In this document: piece by piece, positions 49,754 through 60,314 of the stretch
Layout: every line of letters starts with the position of its first letter
Numbering within the stretch: position 1 is the stretch's first letter
From: Clarireedia homoeocarpa
Lineage: Eukaryota; Ascomycota; Leotiomycetes; Helotiales; Rutstroemiaceae
NCBI GenBank assembly: GCA_001465935.1
Contig: LNKV01000057.1
Location: 11,563-75,562, forward strand
DNA length: 64,000 nt
Direction of reading: 5' to 3'
Position numbers and translations under genes: made by a program
Notes under the pieces: generated by a model
Told to the model about the DNA's origin: nothing
The model's database searches: none
The model's input: only the letters and a program-made list of their open reading frames with translations

Positions 49754-50190
49754 ATGAGCATGATTGGTTGGTTTCGGCGTTTAAAGTCATTTTTCGATAT
49801 CATTTGTAAATGCAGCTTTCAATGGAAATCTTATATCACAGTACGAGCTGCGGCACGACCGCTAGCAACGTCATCTTCTCATGTGGACTGGTTATATCTA
49901 TAACCTGGAACATTCCGACTTGTTTTATGCCATCCCAAACATTTCTTCATCATTCATTAGCGACTTTGAAGGAGCATATGCTCTACTTCGCCTGTTGCCA
50001 TTTAGTCTAAGCCTTGGGACGCCCTATACATCAGCCATCGAGGAAGCTCCCCTATATACAACCTGAGCATCTTGTTGCATGCTAAAGTCCCGCGAACTTC
50101 CATCTCATCTAGCGTCCATCATGGTCTCGTGGTAGTCTTGTGCCTTATCGGTTCCGTTGCATGTGCTCATCGTATCCACGGCTTGCTTCT
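49754..50190. other. Intergenic between convergent YKT6 and GOT1
   Basis: These 437 bp hold the two 3' flanks. No gene or repeat was seen. Confidence 0.5.
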
Positions 50191-50891
50191 TCAAACAGGT
50201 AATTCCGCACCCCTCATCGCAACTCCACTTCTATCGACCATTGCACCAATCCAAGGGCCAATGATCGGTATGTTCCTGGCGAACCCGGCTATCGTCCCTA
50301 AAAAGTCACCAAATAGAATGAATATGCCGTAAAGTTCCACCAAAAATCCGATCAAGGGCCATCTCATTAAAATCAGGGCAAGTCCGCTGAAAAATGCTCC
50401 TGTTCCTTTAAGTTTCTGCCTTCGCGCAAAGAATAGCATCGTCTTTTGAGGCCCAATTATAATAGTTAAACCGATCAGAAAAAGGATCTGGAGGATTGTC
50501 ACTGGTAAGCTTGAGAGGACTTTCCGAGTCTTTATGAATACGCACATTTCCCATTGCGAGCCTATATTACAATTAGTTCTGCATCGCGATCGTCTTTTTG
50601 ATTGATCACCTACATAGCTCTGTCGAAGAACATGAGCACTCCTCCAGTCAGGAAGAACCCGCCTATGACAGCCCATTAGCTCTGCTACATGAGCGAGAGC
50701 TCAAGGCAAGGACTTGCACTTACCACCCGAGCAAAATGCCACCCCAATCTCTATACACCACAGCTATCAGTATATGGATCTAGAAAGGCCATATTGTGTT
50801 CTGGAGGAGAGTCGTCTTGTTTGGCGCAAAGTAATTCGAAACTGCGCTTTTGTAGGAGACAGTACTTACTCTGGGAATCTGATAACCACAT
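50191..50891 (-). CDS. GOT1: Vesicle transport protein Got1
   Basis: Small tetraspanning membrane protein of ER-Golgi vesicles, acting in fusion with the Golgi (Got1/Sft2 family). Five exons: 50891-50870, 50750-50724, 50662-50614, 50561-50546 and 50487-50191; 136 aa (yeast 138). Two internal exons are tiny (27 and 16 nt). The spliced N-terminus reads MWLSDSQKIGVAFCSGGGFF, followed by LTGGVLMFFDRAMLAMGN. The conserved core is FLIGLTIIIGPQKTMLFFAR, then LKGTGAFFSGLALILMRWP, ending MRGAELPV. Four hydrophobic segments are visible. The start is set by in-phase splicing to the family N-terminus; the open frame running upstream of the last exon is intronic. Confidence 0.95.
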
Positions 50892-51729
50892 GGTAGGCAT
50901 TGTGTATTCGTTCCAAATTGGAGCAGAAGTATGATAGAAGATATTGAGAACTGTGAAATAAATTTACAATGAATTAGAATAATTGATATTAGCGGTTGGC
51001 TGTAAAAGAGAGTTGTCCTTTCCTTTCCTTCGTTGGACCGTTGAAAGAAACGCGGCGAGCGCGGCTTAGGCGCGTCTGTGCTCCAACTGAATTCGAGTCC
51101 AATGTGGGGGGGCTGGTCGCGGGCTCAAATAAATTCTGTCGAGCTTCTGCAGCTTGAATCACAGACACTGTTTTCGAAAAAGTCCATGGAAAAGAAAGCG
51201 AATTTCTACGATCATGGGATAGAACAGATCTCCTTTAAGCTTCCTCACCTCTTCACTTCTTTCTCAGGATTGTCTGATATCATCATTAGGTTTGTTTTTT
51301 ATTCTTTGCCTGCGAGATTTATAACTATGAGAATCGAGCCCATATTTCATCAGCGCGAACTTGACATTGCCGCGACGATCAGGACATGATGTCCTGATGA
51401 CTGAGTCTCATTCTCTATATGTTCTCGGTAGCCCGTCTCGTATTGGCAGATATCAAAACTTCCATGATCGCGATTAAGCCGGAGCGTCTTCTTGAGCCAA
51501 CTATTGAAAGATGGTTGGTGGGTAGAATGAGCTTGACTTTGTCGGTCAGACATTACTCCAACGGTTTTCAAACCTTCCCAACTTTCTTTTCATAAATTAT
51601 CATATTACACGTCCTTGTTGTGAGCCATGTGAAAGCACCGCGCTGGTGGTTATGGAGACTGGATGGTATCGCACTGTTGACCTTTGGATTCCTTCCCTGA
51701 TAATCCTTATTGAATGCGACCACGAACGT
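50892..51729. other. Intergenic upstream of GOT1 and downstream of IES6
   Basis: Contains the GOT1 promoter and the IES6 3' flank. A 103-codon frame at 51078-51389 (+) has no recognisable domain and is probably chance. Short CTTTCC repeats lie at about 51015-51030. Confidence 0.45.
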
Positions 51730-52302
51730 TCACTTCAATACTGTATGCGCGCCTCGCGCTTCTAAATACTGCTCTGCTACTCCTTGACCCAACGACCTGA
51801 CCACCCCGAAGACCTCCTTATTGTGATACCGTAGCCGAGTTTTGGGATCTGTATAAGGCGCTGGTAAACCCGTAATATCGCAATAGTGCTTTGCATGTGC
51901 CAACGACGGCGCGGACTCAATGTTTGTATATGTAGCACTTGGCGCAGTAGAAAGTCCATTTGTCCTCATATTCCTCTCCAATACCAGTTTTGATAGGTTC
52001 TTAGATGCTTGCGCGAGGTTTGGCTGAAGTGTAGAATTGCTTACGGGGCCAGATGGAGTTGCGTCGCCGTCAGTGGAGGTAGTAGCGTCGTCGGAGAAAG
52101 GAGTAGCTGTGCCACTGTTATCTTGTGTAGGCATTAGAGAAGCTTCTTTTCGAACAGCATCTCCAAGGATTGTCTTGATGTTTTTGTTGCGACGTTGATT
52201 CGGTCTCCAATGGGAATTGCGAAATGGCTTGTGAACCGAGTGCATGTCAAGTTGATCGATGAGTTGCTGATGAGCTTCCGCCTCGGAAGTTGCTGGCGCC
52301 AT
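51730..52302 (-). CDS. IES6: INO80 chromatin-remodelling complex subunit Ies6 (YL1-C domain)
   Basis: Nuclear subunit of the INO80 remodeller that forms a module with Arp5 and promotes coupling of ATP hydrolysis to nucleosome sliding. Single exon, 190 aa (yeast Ies6 166). A conserved basic N-terminal region (PFRNSHWRPNQRRNKNIKTI, about 26-45) is followed by a Ser/Thr/Asp-rich linker (about 60-95). The C-terminal YL1-C domain reads HYCDITGLPAPYTDPKTRLR, then YHNKEVFGVVRSL, about 139-170. The human orthologue is INO80C. It is divergent from DAD4 across 244 bp, and ARP5, its physical partner, begins 1.1 kb away on the other strand. Confidence 0.95.
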   Translation of the reverse strand: MAPATSEAEAHQQLIDQLDMHSVHKPFRNSHWRPNQRRNKNIKTILGDAVRKEASLMPTQDNSGTATPFSDDATTSTDGDATPSGPVSNSTLQPNLAQASKNLSKLVLERNMRTNGLSTAPSATYTNIESAPSLAHAKHYCDITGLPAPYTDPKTRLRYHNKEVFGVVRSLGQGVAEQYLEARGAHTVLK

Positions 52303-52546
52303 TGCGAATTATTGAGTCGTGAACAGCCGAAATTATTGTAGTTGTCGTTGCTGGGTGTAGCTACTCGTCGCGATGTTCAAGCTCCCAACCTACTGCATGA
52401 GCGCATTCGACCAATCACGTGTAAGCTTAACCCTCCCGTACCTGTTCTATCGGGCTCTCAACTCAACAGCTATAACGTTATGTTATAAAGGGCCAACTTT
52501 CAAGCAAGTCTACATTCATTGAGCGATTGGAAAGGAAAGATACATC
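52303..52546. promoter_or_regulatory. Divergent IES6/DAD4 promoter
   Basis: Only 244 bp separate the two start codons, so the promoters overlap or are shared. It contains a CAATCACGTG sequence (about 52411-52420), an E-box CACGTG at 52415-52420 that could bind a bHLH factor. That role is inference. Confidence 0.55.
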
Positions 52547-52976
52547 ATGGTATGTATGAAGTGCCTTGGTAGCTCAGCAAAACTTACAGTGCTATAGGAG
52601 AGCCCTCACGAACACCAGCAGAACCTGCTACTAGGACGAATCATCACGAACGTGGTATGCTAATTTCTAAGAAAGAAATGATCGCCTTAAACTGTGACTG
52701 ATTATTAGCAGGAGAAGCTCAATGAAGCAATCATGCTCCTCAACAGAAATCTTCAGGTATGAGCTGCAGCAGCCACCATATCTTAGCCGTGCAGTGTTAA
52801 GACCAACTAGGAGATCAACATCCAGAACATGAACGTTGAATTAGTGGCGCAGATGTTCAAGAACTACCAGTCCAACGTTCTGTTCCATTTGGAAGGTATT
52901 TGCAGTTACGTCTACTGATCTCGGAAAGCATACTAATTCTCTTGTAGCAACGGATAGTCTCAAGGAACCCTCGTGA
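52547..52976 (+). CDS. DAD4: DASH/Dam1 complex subunit Dad4
   Basis: Small subunit of the fungal DASH (Dam1) complex, which couples kinetochores to microtubules. Five exons encode only 72 aa: 52547-52549 (the ATG alone), 52598-52654, 52712-52756, 52811-52895 and 52948-52976. Translation starts MESPHEHQQNLLLGRIITNV, continues EKLNEAIMLLNRNLQEINIQ and NMNVELVAQMFKNYQSNVLF, and ends HLEATDSLKEPS. Length and heptad-like pattern fit Dad4. All five exons splice in phase with canonical GT-AG introns of 48-57 nt. No single exon is long enough to stand out, so automated annotation may miss the gene. It sits between IES6 and ARP5. Confidence 0.94.
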
Positions 52977-53405
52977 TGGGGAGATAGAGGAATCCGAATA
53001 GCATGTTATAGTGAGAAATAAATAATGACAATTACAATACGACTTCGATGATGACCTTTTGTGTTTCTCGATAATTCTCCGCATATTATGTGCTTGAAAC
53101 CAGTATAGTAATTTGCATATAAACCATGGAGAAAACTCTTCTAAAGATACACACTCCTTCCATATCTGCATTGCTTTGGTGACTGACTCAACAGCCTCGT
53201 GGTAAGAATACCAGCCTCGCGAATCGCAAAAGGAAACAACAACTGTGAACTTCGGCCTTTATTCTCCCAGTAAGGCAATGAGCTAAAATTCGAGCATTTA
53301 CTAGCATATCTTAACTTGCAATTCCAAGCGTAATTATCTTCTCGAGCGCGAATTCGATCAAACAATGATTTAAACTGCAATCAAGCAACTCCCTTCGAAA
53401 GGAAG
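52977..53405. promoter_or_regulatory. Intergenic region upstream of ARP5
   Basis: These 429 bp between the DAD4 stop and the ARP5 start should include the DAD4 3' UTR and the ARP5 promoter. No gene or specific element was recognised. Confidence 0.45.
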
Positions 53406-55863
53406 ATGGCGCCCTCAGCGACCGGTCATGAAGCGCCTGCATCAGAGCAACAGAATGTAGTTCCTCCACCTACTTTATATCCTGCGAAGGAAGTCCACTT
53501 TGAGAAGTACGTTGCGCCTCAATCAGACGGATATCGAAAAGCCAAATCGCGCGGTCCTGGACAGGCCGCGATAGTAATCGACAATGGTAAGTAAACTACC
53601 TAGTCGTTGACTACGAAGCCTCGGTATATCAATTGCTAATACACCATACAGGATCATCGGCGACCCGAGCTGGCTGGTCTTTTGAAGATTCTCCACGCCT
53701 AAATATCCTTCCTCTCTTCGCCAAATATCGGGACAGAAAGCTAGGCAAGACATATTCATTCGTTGGAGCTGATGTCTATGCGGATACTACAGCTAGAGGT
53801 CATATGAGAAATGCTTTCGAGGCAGGCAGTGGTATCATTAGCAATTGGGATGTGATGGAACAGGTGTTGGACTCTATCTTCCTCAAACTCGGAGTCGATT
53901 CAGAGGGAAGCGTAGATATGCCAATCGTCATGACGGAAGCTGTTGCAAACCTACCATATTCGCGAAAATGTAAGGATGCTTCAAAGCCATAATTCCATCA
54001 TGCTAATGGCAGTCTAGCAATGACAGAAATCGTCTTTGAATGTTATGGGGCTCCCTCTCTTGCCTACGGAATTGATTCGCTCTTCTCTTACGATTACAAT
54101 AATGGCAAGACAGGACTCGTTGTGTCATCGTCTCACAGCTCGACACATCTCATCCCGGTTTACAATTCGAAAGCGATTCTTACCCAAGCAACCAGACTTA
54201 ACTGGGGTGGATCGCAAAGTGCAGAATATCTTCTAAAGCTTATTAAGCTCAAGTATCCAACGTTTCCCGGCAAGCTAAGTGCTTCCCAGATGGAGTACAT
54301 GATACAAGAGCATTGTTACCTATCACGAGATTATGACCAAGAGCTAAGCAAGTACCTCGATTGGACAGGCCTGGAAGACAGAGATCGTGTCATCCAATAC
54401 CCATACACCGAAGAAGTTGTTGTACAGAAGAGTGAAGAAGAATTAGCAAGAATCGCCGAGAAAAGGAAGGAGAGCGGGAGAAGACTACAAGAGCAAGCCG
54501 CCAAAATGCGCTTAGAGAGACTGATTCGAAAAGAGCAAGAGCTGGACTACTACAGGGCTTTACAAGGTAAACTAGTTAACGAAACTAAAAAGGAAGCGAA
54601 GAGGCTCCTTGATGCCGAAGACATGAAGGACGAGGCAGCCCTTGAGAGGACGATCAAAGAACTTGACAAGTCAATTAGAAAAGCTAGAACCAAGGATGTA
54701 GGTGGTCCAGAAATCGAAGAGGAAGTAGAAGAGCCAGATTTCTCCATGCTCGAGATTCCGGACGATCAGTTAGACGAAGCTGGCCTCAAGCAAAAACGAC
54801 ATCAACGTCTCATGAAATCTAATCACGAGGCTCGTGCCCGTGCCAAAGCAGAGAAGGAAAAGGAGAAAGCGCGCATTGCTGAAGAGCAACGAGTTGATGA
54901 CGAAAAGCGTGAAAACGATCTCGAAGGCTGGCTGCAGGAGCGACGAAATGCTCGCGCTGCCATGCTTCAGAAAATTAAGGAGAAAGAAAGACTCAAGGCC
55001 GATCTCGGCAATAGGAAATCTTTAGCCTCACAAATCCGCATGAAAACCATCGCCAACCTAGCGTCTGACAATCCGACTAAGAAACGTCGACGTGGAGGCG
55101 ATGATGACAACTTCGGTGCCAATGATGATGACTGGGGTGTTTACCGATCTGTAGCCACCGGGGACGCAGGGTCTGATGACGAAGAAGAAGAAGATCTTGG
55201 CGCCAGCCTCAAAACACTCGAAGCCGACCTCCTTAAATACGACCCGGAGTTCACGGATCAGCACACACACGACGCGCAAACCGACTGGACGAAATCCCTC
55301 ATCCATGCCTTTCTCCGTGGGCCCCGTCCCTTCGACCCCGCCAGTACGAAAGAAGCCCACCAACTCCATCTGAACGTCGAGCGCATCCGCGTCCCCGAAG
55401 TCATCTTCCAGCCGAGCATTGCCGGGCTCGACCAGGCGGGCTTGGTGGAGATTGCAGCTGATATCCTGACGCAGCGTATACCGGGGCTGGGAGGTCCGAT
55501 GCGTCAGGAGGAGTTTTTGAGGGATATCTTTTTGACGGGGGGGAATACGCTGTTTGAGAGCTTCGATGAGAGGTTGAGGGATGGACTGAGGGCGCATTTG
55601 ATGGCGGATATGGCGAGTGAGTTGAAGATTAGAAGGGCGGGCGATGCGGTTCTGGATGCTTGGAGGGGCGCGGCGAAATGGGCGGGTAGTCAGAGGTGGG
55701 CGGATGCAAAGGTTACGAAAGAGGAGTATGCGGAGAAGGGCGCGGAGTATTTCAAGGTTAGTGCGGAATTGTCTTTTTCCTATCTTCTTTTCTATGCGAA
55801 TTGGATCATTCATGATGCTAAATCTATTACCAGGAACACGATTTGGGGAATGCATATGCATGA
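53406..55863 (+). CDS. ARP5: Actin-related protein 5, INO80 complex
   Basis: Nuclear actin-related protein that, with Ies6, forms the nucleosome-contacting module of INO80. Four exons: 53406-53586, 53652-53969, 54018-55756 and 55834-55863; 755 aa, matching yeast Arp5. The actin fold begins AAIVIDNG-SSATRAGW (phosphate-1 loop) and continues MTEIVFECYGAPSLAYGIDS and GLVVSSSHSSTHLIPVY (phosphate-2). A long charged, coiled insertion (about 255-500, KSEEELARIAEKRKESGRRL and onward) is the Arp5-specific insertion. The fold resumes with FQPSIAGLDQAGLVEI and FLTGGNTLFESFDERL, and ends AYA. The last exon codes for nine residues only, so the longer frame into the intron is not the true C-terminus. The IES6 gene lies 1.1 kb upstream on the opposite strand. 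Confidence 0.96.
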
Positions 55864-56651
55864 TCAAGGGATCATAATGTATGTTTGCAGATTAAGCGTT
55901 GTCAATTCAAGAAGAAAAGAGATTCTATCTCACTCGGGCTTCAACAACACTGCACTTCCATTTCCTCTAAAAGGGAAAAAAGAACTCCCAGATAGTCTAA
56001 GGATAGTTATGTAATAAGTATTTCATTTTGACTGTCATTAATTTTTTGATTCGCTATCATCCACCATCCACCATCCACCACCCAAATCCAACTCCCTCTG
56101 CTCCATCGAAGGCGGTTTATTTTCGTTCGATCTCCGAGACTCCGAAAGTCATTTCGAGCTGAGTAAGACTCGACGCATTTTGGTGCCTTGCTGACTTAAT
56201 CTGGTAACTCCGGTAAAGTCGGTAGTCCCCGAACTACAACCTCCGACAATCCATCTTAGGGGGACACGACAACAACCGCCCTGCACGCCTCGCTTGCTTG
56301 GTTCAGAGAAACCTAACTGACATGCAATATTTTTTTAAACGATAACATTCCTCCGTACATAGTAACGACAGCACACCACAACACAAGACCACACCCCAAG
56401 AATACTCGTAGAAGCTTGCCGCTAGTTGCGGAGAACAAAGGGCAAAGTAATAATCCACAAGGTGGACAAACGCCAGCCGAAAAACAAATAACACAAAATG
56501 CAAGGATGAAATCAGCGCAGAGTTACTACAAGTAGCAACTCCAAACCCATGTACCGTTTCCTTCCCAAATGTTTCCCCAGTCTTCATCAACGCCGTGTGC
56601 CCAAAAGGAGCAAAGGAAAAAAGAAGAAAAAGAACCAAAACGTGCGGAGTT
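55864..56651. other. Intergenic between convergent ARP5 and kapC
   Basis: Holds both 3' flanks. CCACCATC repeats lie at about 56060-56083. A 111-codon frame on the minus strand at 56303-56638 is hydrophobic by chance composition, lies in the expected kapC 3' UTR and matches nothing I know. Confidence 0.45.
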
Positions 56652-58039
56652 TTACAAGGTTACTGGAGGAGGCAAACCGTCAGCAGTCAGTTGTGACCGA
56701 ATGAGGTTCTCATCATTGGCATCGTCCTCTTTGAATCGTTTAGTCTCCGGTTGTTGATTGTACTGTTGACTCTCTTCGCCGGAGTGCTTGAGGCCTGCAG
56801 CAGCTATCGTCCTTGAAGCTTGGAGCGTGTTGCCAATCTGGCCCATAGGTGCGATCGGAGCTCCATCATGCCGTTGCATATGCTCTAAGGACTCATGCTG
56901 TCTTTGCTGCGGGTGTGGATGCGACGATGAATGGCTTAGATTGATATTCGGTGGTGGTTGGGGAAATTCGCCTTGAGATTCGATCAGTCGCGACTGGAGT
57001 CGGATAATGTACTCGCGTAAGGAGTAATTCTCGGCGTGAATGGCCTTGTAGTTTTCCTCTAAGGAATGGAAATCGCGGACCTGCTCTTCTAGTTTCTTGA
57101 TGTATCCCTCCTTGCGCTGCCGAAATGCTCTCTGTGTGATAAGAGTTAGATTATGTAAGCTTGGGGGTGGTTGAATTTTGGATGACATGAGAAGTGACAA
57201 AGCAAGAGAACCATAAATGTCGAACCAACATGAACTTTTTTATCCGACCGACACTTCGCACGGTGACAATCTCTCAACTATCGCGTCGACAAGAAAATAA
57301 TAATTGCGGAAGAAGGGTACGAACCTGAGCAGCTCGATTTTGCGCGGCGCGTTTCGATTGCGAAAGCTCGCGTTTTCCGCCCTTCCGTCCATCGCCGTCG
57401 TCTCCTCCGCTTTCAGACATCATCGGGCCACCGAGTCCTGGATCTATATTGTGGTCGTGAGGAGAAGTACTGCTCGAAGCTTGCACGTCGTGGTTATTGT
57501 AGCCATGTGCCTGTATATTATGTGGTTGCGAGTGGGAGATTGAGGTCATGAGCTGACTTCTTAACTCTAGAAGAAGTGAGGCGTGTCAGCAGAAGCAACG
57601 TGAACAAGGGGGATAAGTAGGAGGCATGGTGATGGAGGCGCAAACATGACACGAAGATAAATATTTTACTCATATCCCTTCTCATGCCTATCCGGGTATT
57701 GGGGGGGGGAGGTTGGAGGGTTGGTCATCAATGGAGAAAGATCAAAAAAGAGACAATTCCTTACCATTATCTGCACTCATTTCCTGCGCGACTGAGTCAG
57801 CTTGATGGGATCTAAGGGTCTCTTAGGGGGTTGATAGCAAAATGGCAAATGGAAGAGCTTTCTAAACTGGATTGGGATATGAATAAAATGGAGGGGTACA
57901 AGATAGGTGAGGGAAGTTTTGTGATGTGATAGACTTATACTATACTATAGAGGCTTATATGGACGAAGGCACAAGAAAAGAAAATTGAACGAACCTGGCT
58001 TTGCATTTGCGCAACGGGAGCGGGCGCAATGGACTGCAT
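56652..58039 (-). CDS. kapC: bZIP transcription factor, AP-1-like KapC
   Basis: Nuclear DNA-binding regulator of the fungal AP-1/Yap class. Four exons, 58039-57995, 57783-57765 (19 nt), 57566-57325 and 57131-56652, give 261 aa. The N-terminus is MQSIAPAPVAQMQSQEMSAD. The basic region spans about 85-115 with SKRAAQNRAAQ-RAFRQRKE; the NRAAQRAFR core (98-106) is the fungal AP-1 signature. A leucine zipper follows (IKKLEEQVRDFHSLEENYKA, then LREYIIRLQSRL). There is no cysteine-rich redox domain, which argues against Yap1 itself and for KapC. The C-terminus is Gln/Pro/His-rich. The three introns are long for this window (193-211 nt), and one splits the basic region between Q and R. A shorter start at 57549 would keep the bZIP but lose 27 residues. 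The role in stress or secondary metabolism is inferred from the family. Confidence 0.87.
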
Positions 58040-58776
58040 GATGGGGAAAATGGAAATGAGAAATCGTGTGCGAAGTAATTCTGGAGACCTTCCCAAAAAT
58101 GACGGTTTTGTTGAATGGCCGGGACGTGACTTTTGCTGATCTCGGAATGGAAAATGGTTGACAAATGAATTTGTGTGGCTGGAGCGGGCGCTATTATGTT
58201 ATGAAGATTTTCGATGAAGGGACTGGACTGGACTGGGGCATCCGAAATACCCTACCACTCGTGCTCTTAATAAGTGCAGTAGGTCAGATTTGTTTCTCGT
58301 ACTCTTATGTTCCCTGCTGTGGTCCAGTGCAGTGCAGTGCAGCGCAGGTCAGGTCAGGCCGGGTAAGGTAAGTCAGTAGGTAAGGGTTTCCGGCCGCCGA
58401 TGGATGGATGGATGGGTGGATGGGTGGATGGGTGGATGGGCGGATGGATATGATGGGATATGATGGGATATGTATCACAGGGGTCGGATGTTGGACAGGA
58501 TGGAAGGTACGAACGAACGTACGAGTTCCCAGGTTTAAGACGAGCGTGCAGATGGGCTGCGTGGTTGCTTGATGATTTCACCACGCCGTTCTGCGTGGCT
58601 GTGGTGTGTATTAGCAAGCAGCACGTAGCAAGTAGCATGCAAGTAGCACTCGGGCTGTTCTCCGCGTGCGAGCTATTATGGAGAAAAGAGGCCGCGACTA
58701 TCCGGAGGCTCCCACACGTGATAGGTCGTTTGTTGCTTTTTGCGGGTTCGAGGACTATTCCGGGCACGAGGACAAA

Positions 58777-58816
58777 TGCTGGAGTGCTGGAGTGCTGGAG
58801 TGCTGGAATGCTGGAA
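58777..58816 (+). repeat. TGCTGGAG 8-bp tandem array
   Basis: Three perfect copies of tgctggag followed by two copies of tgctggaa. Confidence 0.92.
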
Positions 58817-58964
58817 TGGAGTCGAGGAGAAGGTGGAAGGGCCAAAGGCTGGAAATAGGAAGGAAATACGGAAATGTGCCCGTCCGTCGGTTTGCGGCCT
58901 TCATACGAATAAAACGTTGCCAGTACAGTATTTATTCATGGGACCGACCCGTTGCTAACCTCCA

Positions 58965-59011
58965 GTGCGACGTGCGACGTGCGACGTGCGACGTGCGACA
59001 TGCGACATGCG
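58965..59011 (+). repeat. GTGCGAC 7-bp tandem array
   Basis: About six copies of gtgcgac, the last two with A in place of G (atgcgac). Confidence 0.92.
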
Positions 59012-59222
59012 CCATAGCCATTTTGCCTCTTTTGCACGTACAAGGGATGGTAGTCAAGTCTTGTTGCTTGCTTACATATCTTTTACTCACCCTTTCTCCG
59101 TGTATTCCGGTTTTAGTTACTTTGCACCTTTCAAGGTTACGGTGGCCCACTTCCACCACTTTCCATCATCCATCCCTCATCCCTCATCCCTCATCCCATC
59201 CGCCATCCCTCATCACTTTGCC

Positions 59223-59283
59223 CAGCACCAGCACCAGCACCAGCACCGGCACCAGCACCGGCACCAGCACCGGCACCAGCACC
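59223..59283 (+). repeat. CAGCAC/CGGCAC hexamer array
   Basis: About ten hexamers, with cagcac first and then alternating cagcac-cggcac, so the array has evolved a 12-bp higher-order unit. Confidence 0.92.
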
Positions 59284-60134
59284 GATGGATGAATCGGTCT
59301 TCGGCCATATTGCCCCCGGCCAGGGACCAAGTGCAGTGGCTGCCTCTCTCTCCTCTCTTTCTTCTCCTTTTCCCGTGCCAAGGGCCTCTCTCCCTCTCTC
59401 CCTCTCTCCCTCTGGACCTCTGGACCTTTGGACTGGGCAAAGGTACTTACTTTACTTTAGTACTCGTATCTAGAAGTTTACTTTAGTACTGCCCCTTTCG
59501 CGACCCAGCCGATGAGTAATCACCGACCTCAGCGTTATGTCATCAGTCTTGGCATACCAGGTACGGAAGTTCGCCCTGCACAAAGTCAATCAATACCAGT
59601 ACTTTGTACTTTCGTAAAATAAGGAAAATCTATGCACGCCTACATCTATTTATGCATACATATGCAACATATGCATACATGTATTCATGCATATCATCCA
59701 TCGCTCTCTTATAGCCGTCGTCCAAATCCTACTTCGTACACTCCGTAACTTACATAGTATACTTCCCTCCAAGAACTTTCTGTACTCCCCGACTCCGTGC
59801 AGGGGAAGTCCCAAGTAAGAGAGTACAGTAAGAAAATGAAAGGATCATTCGCATGGGTTTATGTAAGGAAAGCACCGACACCGACAGGATTCAGACTGGG
59901 ACTGGGACTGGGGGCTGGGGAAATAGGCTTGAGATTGCCGCGCTTCAGCCTTACCATAAGGTAGGTCCTGACTGTACGCTGTACAAAGTACGAAGCGGCC
60001 AGGGCCGGTTATGGCTGATGGCTTATGGGTGATGGGTGATGAGTTATGGCTTATGGGTGATGGGTGATGAGTTATGGGTGATGGGTGATGGATGGGTGAT
60101 GAGTCTTTTAGTCATTCATGATATAATTCCCGTC

Positions 60135-60178
60135 TCACACGCTCCTCACACGCTCCTCACACGCTCCTCACACGCTCC
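60135..60178 (+). repeat. TCACACGCTCC 11-bp tandem array
   Basis: Four perfect copies of tcacacgctcc, followed by a degenerate fifth. Confidence 0.92.
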
Positions 60179-60314
60179 TCACACTCCTCTCACGCGCCAG
60201 ACACTACTGGCATCTCCACGAAAGCATTACAGTCCACTCGGAAATGTTCCTCTCACCTCTGAAGATTACTTTCCTTCTCTTGGGGACATTATCGTCCAGG
60301 AAATGAGAATATAA

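Larger units (their letters stand above)
58040..60314. repeat. Minisatellite-dense intergenic region
   Basis: This 2.3-kb stretch upstream of kapC holds at least seven unrelated short tandem arrays and no recognisable gene. Examples are GGATGGATGGGT (58399-58472), TGCTGGAG (58777-58816), GTGCGAC (58965-59011), CATCCCT (59171-59200), CAGCAC/CGGCAC (59223-59283), ATGGGTGATGGGTGATGAGTT (60007-60102) and TCACACGCTCC (60135-60178). Open frames here read through the repeats and are not supported as genes. The left part includes the kapC promoter. Confidence 0.8.

Noticed and set aside
56303..56638. 111-codon hydrophobic minus frame next to kapC
   Set aside because: It lies in the predicted kapC 3' flank, has no relation to known membrane proteins and no plausible splice link to another exon.
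58666..59486. Long plus-strand frames (208 and 173 codons) through satellite DNA
   Set aside because: Most of their length is translated tandem repeat, and no conserved segment is visible.
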